Part shown: positions 4,016 to 6,471 of the stretch, piece after piece | Layout of the letters: every line of letters begins with the position of its first letter | How positions within the stretch are numbered: position 1 is the first letter of the stretch | Source of the DNA: Gammaproteobacteria bacterium | GTDB taxonomy: Bacteria > Pseudomonadota > Gammaproteobacteria > Pseudomonadales > UBA7434 | DNA length: 6,471 nt | NCBI GenBank assembly: GCA_024280785.1 | Contig: JAJRPK010000445.1 | Coordinates: 1-6,471 of the forward strand | Reading direction: 5' to 3' | Made by a program: the position numbers and the translations under genes | Notes under the pieces: generated by a model | The model's input: the letters and a program-made list of their open reading frames with translations, nothing else | Told to the model about the DNA's origin: nothing | The model's database searches: none

Positions 4016-6471
4016 ATGTTTCATCGAATTGTCGATTGGGCTGTAAGCAACCGTTTGTTAGTGGTGCTTGCGCTCGTAGGTTTATTGATTGCCAGTGTAG
4101 TGGCAATCCCCAAGTTAAATTTAGATGCCTTTCCTGATGTCACCAACGTTCAGGTCGCGGTCAATACAGAAGCGCCTGGATTGGCTGCAGAAGAGGTCGA
4201 GCAACTTATTACCTTTCCCATTGAATCGGTGATGTATTCCCTACCTGACGTGGAAGAAGTTCGTTCCATTTCTAAAACGGGATTATCGGTCATTACCGTT
4301 GTTTTCAAGGAGGGCACGGATATTTACTTTGCCCGGCAGTTGGTCTTCGAGCAATTACAGTCGGCGAAAGAAATGATACCCGACGGTGTAGGCGTTCCAG
4401 AAATGGGTCCGAATTCATCGGGGTTAGGCCAAGTCTACCAATATATGCTAATGGCAGATCCTGACAGTGGTTACGATGTTATGGCACTACGAAGTCTCAA
4501 TGATTGGGTAGTGAAGCTGTTACTGATGCCAGTTGATGGAGTAACCGAAGTGCTCTCTTTTGGCGGCGATGTTCGTCAATACCAGGTCAATATTAATCCT
4601 GCCCGCCTATTGTCTTATGGTCTTACTCTGGAGGATGTGGTGGAAAAGATTGAGGCTAATAACAGGAATGCAGGTGGTTGGTACATGGACCGGGGGCAAG
4701 AGCAGCTGGTAGTGCGCGGTGTCGGTTGGGTCGGGAGTGAACAGCAGGGCATAACCGATATATCCAGCATTCCATTGTTTGAAGTGGATGGGGTGATTGT
4801 CCGTGTGGCCGATGTGGCGACGGTAGAGTTTGGTAGTCAAATACGACAAGGTGCCGTCAGCATGACACGCCGGTCGGAATCGGGCGAAGTCGAGCAGCTG
4901 GGTGAGGTGGTCACGGGCATCGTATTAAAACGTATGAACGCCAATACCAAAGCGACTATTGACGGGATTAAAGATCGAGAAGCATTGATCCAGCAGGCTT
5001 TGCCAGATGGTGTGAGTTACGTGGCTTTTTATGACCAGGCTGAACTTATTTCAAAAGCGGTTCAGACCGTAAAAAAAGCGTTAGTAGAAGCCTTTATTTT
5101 TATCATCATCGTGCTCGCGCTGTTCTTACTCAATGTTCGAGCTGTGATATTGGTGTTAATTTCTATTCCTATATCTGTGGGGGCTGCACTAGCTGTCATG
5201 TCTTACTACGGTTTATCGGCCAATCTCATGTCTCTGGGAGGGTTGGCCGTTGCGATTGGGATGATGGCCGATGGCGCGGTAGTGATGATGGAAAATATCT
5301 TCAAGCACTTAAGCCACCCCGATCGGCGCCATGAAAAACAGGTGATCGAATCCATGCAAGGGGCAACAGATGACCCGTACGATGCTTCACACGACGATCA
5401 CGGTATACCGATGAGGATACAGCAGGCCGCCCGTGAAGTAGCAAAGCCGGTCTTTTTTGCGGTGATAATTATTGTGGTGGTCTTTGCCCCGTTATTTAGC
5501 CTGGAAGGGGTTGAAGGCAAGTTATTCCAACCTATGGCCATCAGTATCATTATCGCCATGCTGGCTGCGCTGGTGGTGGCTCTTATTGTTGTGCCCGCCC
5601 TGGCCAGCTACTTTTTTAAAACCGGTATTAAAGAGAGGCACAACCCGATCATGGTGCCGTTAGAAAGGGCCTATCGGTCGGCATTACAAAAGGGGCTGGA
5701 TAACAAAGGTTTTGTTCTTGGCGGTGCGCTCAGTCTACTGGTAATGGCCTTATCCCTGGTACCTTTTTTGGGTACGGAATTTGTGCCCGAACTTGAAGAA
5801 GGCACGATCAACTTGCGCGTGACCTTAGCCCCGTCAGTTAATATGGAAACCTCAATAGCGGTCGGAAAAAAGCTGGAAAAAATGATTCTGGAATTTCCCG
5901 AAGTCACCTATGCTCTTGGACGTGTCGGGAGAGCTGAAATTGGTGGCGACCCGGAGCCTGTTAGTAATGTAGAAATCTATATTGGTTTAAAACCGATTGA
6001 GGAGTGGACATCAGCTTCAAACCGTAAAGAGTTACAAGCGCTAATGGAGGAACGCTTGGAAGTGTTTCCCGGATTGTTGTTCAATTTTTCTCAACCTATC
6101 GCAACACGCGTAGATGAACTGTTGTCTGGCGTAAAAGCTCAGCTTGCGATAAAACTATTTGGTTCAGACTTAAAGATTTTAGCGGAAAAAGGCAAAGAGA
6201 TCGAAGCCGTGGTTCAATCCATAGAAGGTGCACGGGATGTGGCCATGGAGCAAGTCGAAGGCGAAGCCCAGTTAGTCATCAAACCCAACCGTCAGGCTTT
6301 ATCGCGTTTTGGTATATCCGTTGGTGAAGTAATGAATCTTGTTACCAACGGCATTGGAGGCATCGCCGCAGGGCAGGTTATCAACGGCAACGAGCGCTAT
6401 GACATTTATGTTAGGCTTCAAAAAAGCGCTCGAGACAGTGTTTCGACTATAAAGGAATTGCGATTACAGGC
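4016..6471 (+). CDS. czcA: CzcA-like HME-RND metal efflux pump, 3' truncated by window
   Basis: This is the inner-membrane pump, which uses proton influx to export divalent cations through CzcB and CzcC. The window holds 818 codons of a family about 1030-1070 residues long; no stop occurs before the edge, and the missing part is the end of the second periplasmic loop plus the last membrane helices. TM1 is at 12-31. The first periplasmic loop has the family's FPDVTNVQV (39-47) and GPNSSGLGQVYQY (131-143). TM2-TM4 span about 356-425 and TM5-TM6 about 477-532, with VFAPLFSLEGVEGKLFQPMA (489-508). TM7 precedes EFVPELEEGTIN (588-599), and the second loop includes FSQPIATRVDELLSG (691-705). In TM4 the motif is AIGMMADGAVVMMEN (413-427): D419 and E426 match proton-relay residues D408 and E415 of C. 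metallidurans CzcA, while its D402 is Ala here. CGGAG at 4002-4006 lies 9 bases before the ATG, and 20 bases separate czcA from czcB. The family is certain; Zn/Co/Cd versus other metals is not. Confidence 0.95.
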   Translation, partial: MFHRIVDWAVSNRLLVVLALVGLLIASVVAIPKLNLDAFPDVTNVQVAVNTEAPGLAAEEVEQLITFPIESVMYSLPDVEEVRSISKTGLSVITVVFKEGTDIYFARQLVFEQLQSAKEMIPDGVGVPEMGPNSSGLGQVYQYMLMADPDSGYDVMALRSLNDWVVKLLLMPVDGVTEVLSFGGDVRQYQVNINPARLLSYGLTLEDVVEKIEANNRNAGGWYMDRGQEQLVVRGVGWVGSEQQGITDISSIPLFEVDGVIVRVADVATVEFGSQIRQGAVSMTRRSESGEVEQLGEVVTGIVLKRMNANTKATIDGIKDREALIQQALPDGVSYVAFYDQAELISKAVQTVKKALVEAFIFIIIVLALFLLNVRAVILVLISIPISVGAALAVMSYYGLSANLMSLGGLAVAIGMMADGAVVMMENIFKHLSHPDRRHEKQVIESMQGATDDPYDASHDDHGIPMRIQQAAREVAKPVFFAVIIIVVVFAPLFSLEGVEGKLFQPMAISIIIAMLAALVVALIVVPALASYFFKTGIKERHNPIMVPLERAYRSALQKGLDNKGFVLGGALSLLVMALSLVPFLGTEFVPELEEGTINLRVTLAPSVNMETSIAVGKKLEKMILEFPEVTYALGRVGRAEIGGDPEPVSNVEIYIGLKPIEEWTSASNRKELQALMEERLEVFPGLLFNFSQPIATRVDELLSGVKAQLAIKLFGSDLKILAEKGKEIEAVVQSIEGARDVAMEQVEGEAQLVIKPNRQALSRFGISVGEVMNLVTNGIGGIAAGQVINGNERYDIYVRLQKSARDSVSTIKELRLQ

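Noticed and set aside
3925..4137. Forward ORF spanning the czcB-czcA junction
   Set aside because: It is an alternative frame over the end of czcB and the start of czcA, both of which have strong family motifs and ribosome sites.
4016..6471. Naming the pump CusA (Cu/Ag)
   Set aside because: The TM4 motif has DGAVVMMEN instead of the DAAIVMIEN I associate with CusA, and the operon carries a czcI-like gene and no CusF-like gene.

Overview
The window looks like a heavy-metal efflux locus from a Gram-negative proteobacterium, probably a gammaproteobacterium. The evidence is a complete tripartite envelope-spanning exporter layout (outer-membrane factor, periplasmic adaptor, RND pump), Sec signal peptides and Shine-Dalgarno starts. 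The IS3-type transposase remnant at the left edge resembles elements I associate with marine gammaproteobacteria. The organism assignment is inference; no rRNA or other marker gene is present.

Layout, all on the + strand. Positions 1-220 hold the broken 3' end of an IS3-family element: transposase fragments in two frames, an internal deletion, a nonsense codon and a putative right terminal repeat ending in CA. Only 24 bases later starts an FTR1/EfeU-like membrane permease gene (245-1021) with an atypical version of the family's paired glutamate motifs. A well-placed ribosome binding site at its 3' end starts a 19-codon ORF (1024-1083). That ORF stops inside a perfect 8-bp tandem repeat (five full copies plus five bases, 1071-1115), and the repeat runs directly into the ATG of a czcI-like gene (1115-1435) for a small exported Cys/His protein. 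An extended -10 promoter candidate lies just before the repeat, so a transcript from it would have a 5' leader made almost wholly of repeat units.

After a 74-base gap with a hairpin come czcC (1510-2787), czcB (2784-3995, 4-base overlap with czcC) and czcA (4016 to beyond the right edge, about 818 codons present). CzcC, CzcB and CzcA should form a proton-driven exporter of divalent cations. CzcI is a periplasmic accessory or regulatory protein in related systems, and the FTR1-like permease may move metal across the inner membrane. czcB contains a run of nine C in its His-rich N-terminal coding region.

The most unusual aspect is the combination of two potentially slippery elements in one metal-resistance operon: an octamer array abutting the czcI start codon and a C9 tract in czcB. 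An IS remnant also occupies the usual promoter position of the first gene. Base composition changes strongly along the cluster, from about one-third GC in sampled blocks of the FTR1-like gene to nearly two-thirds in one block of czcA, which suggests assembly from different sources.
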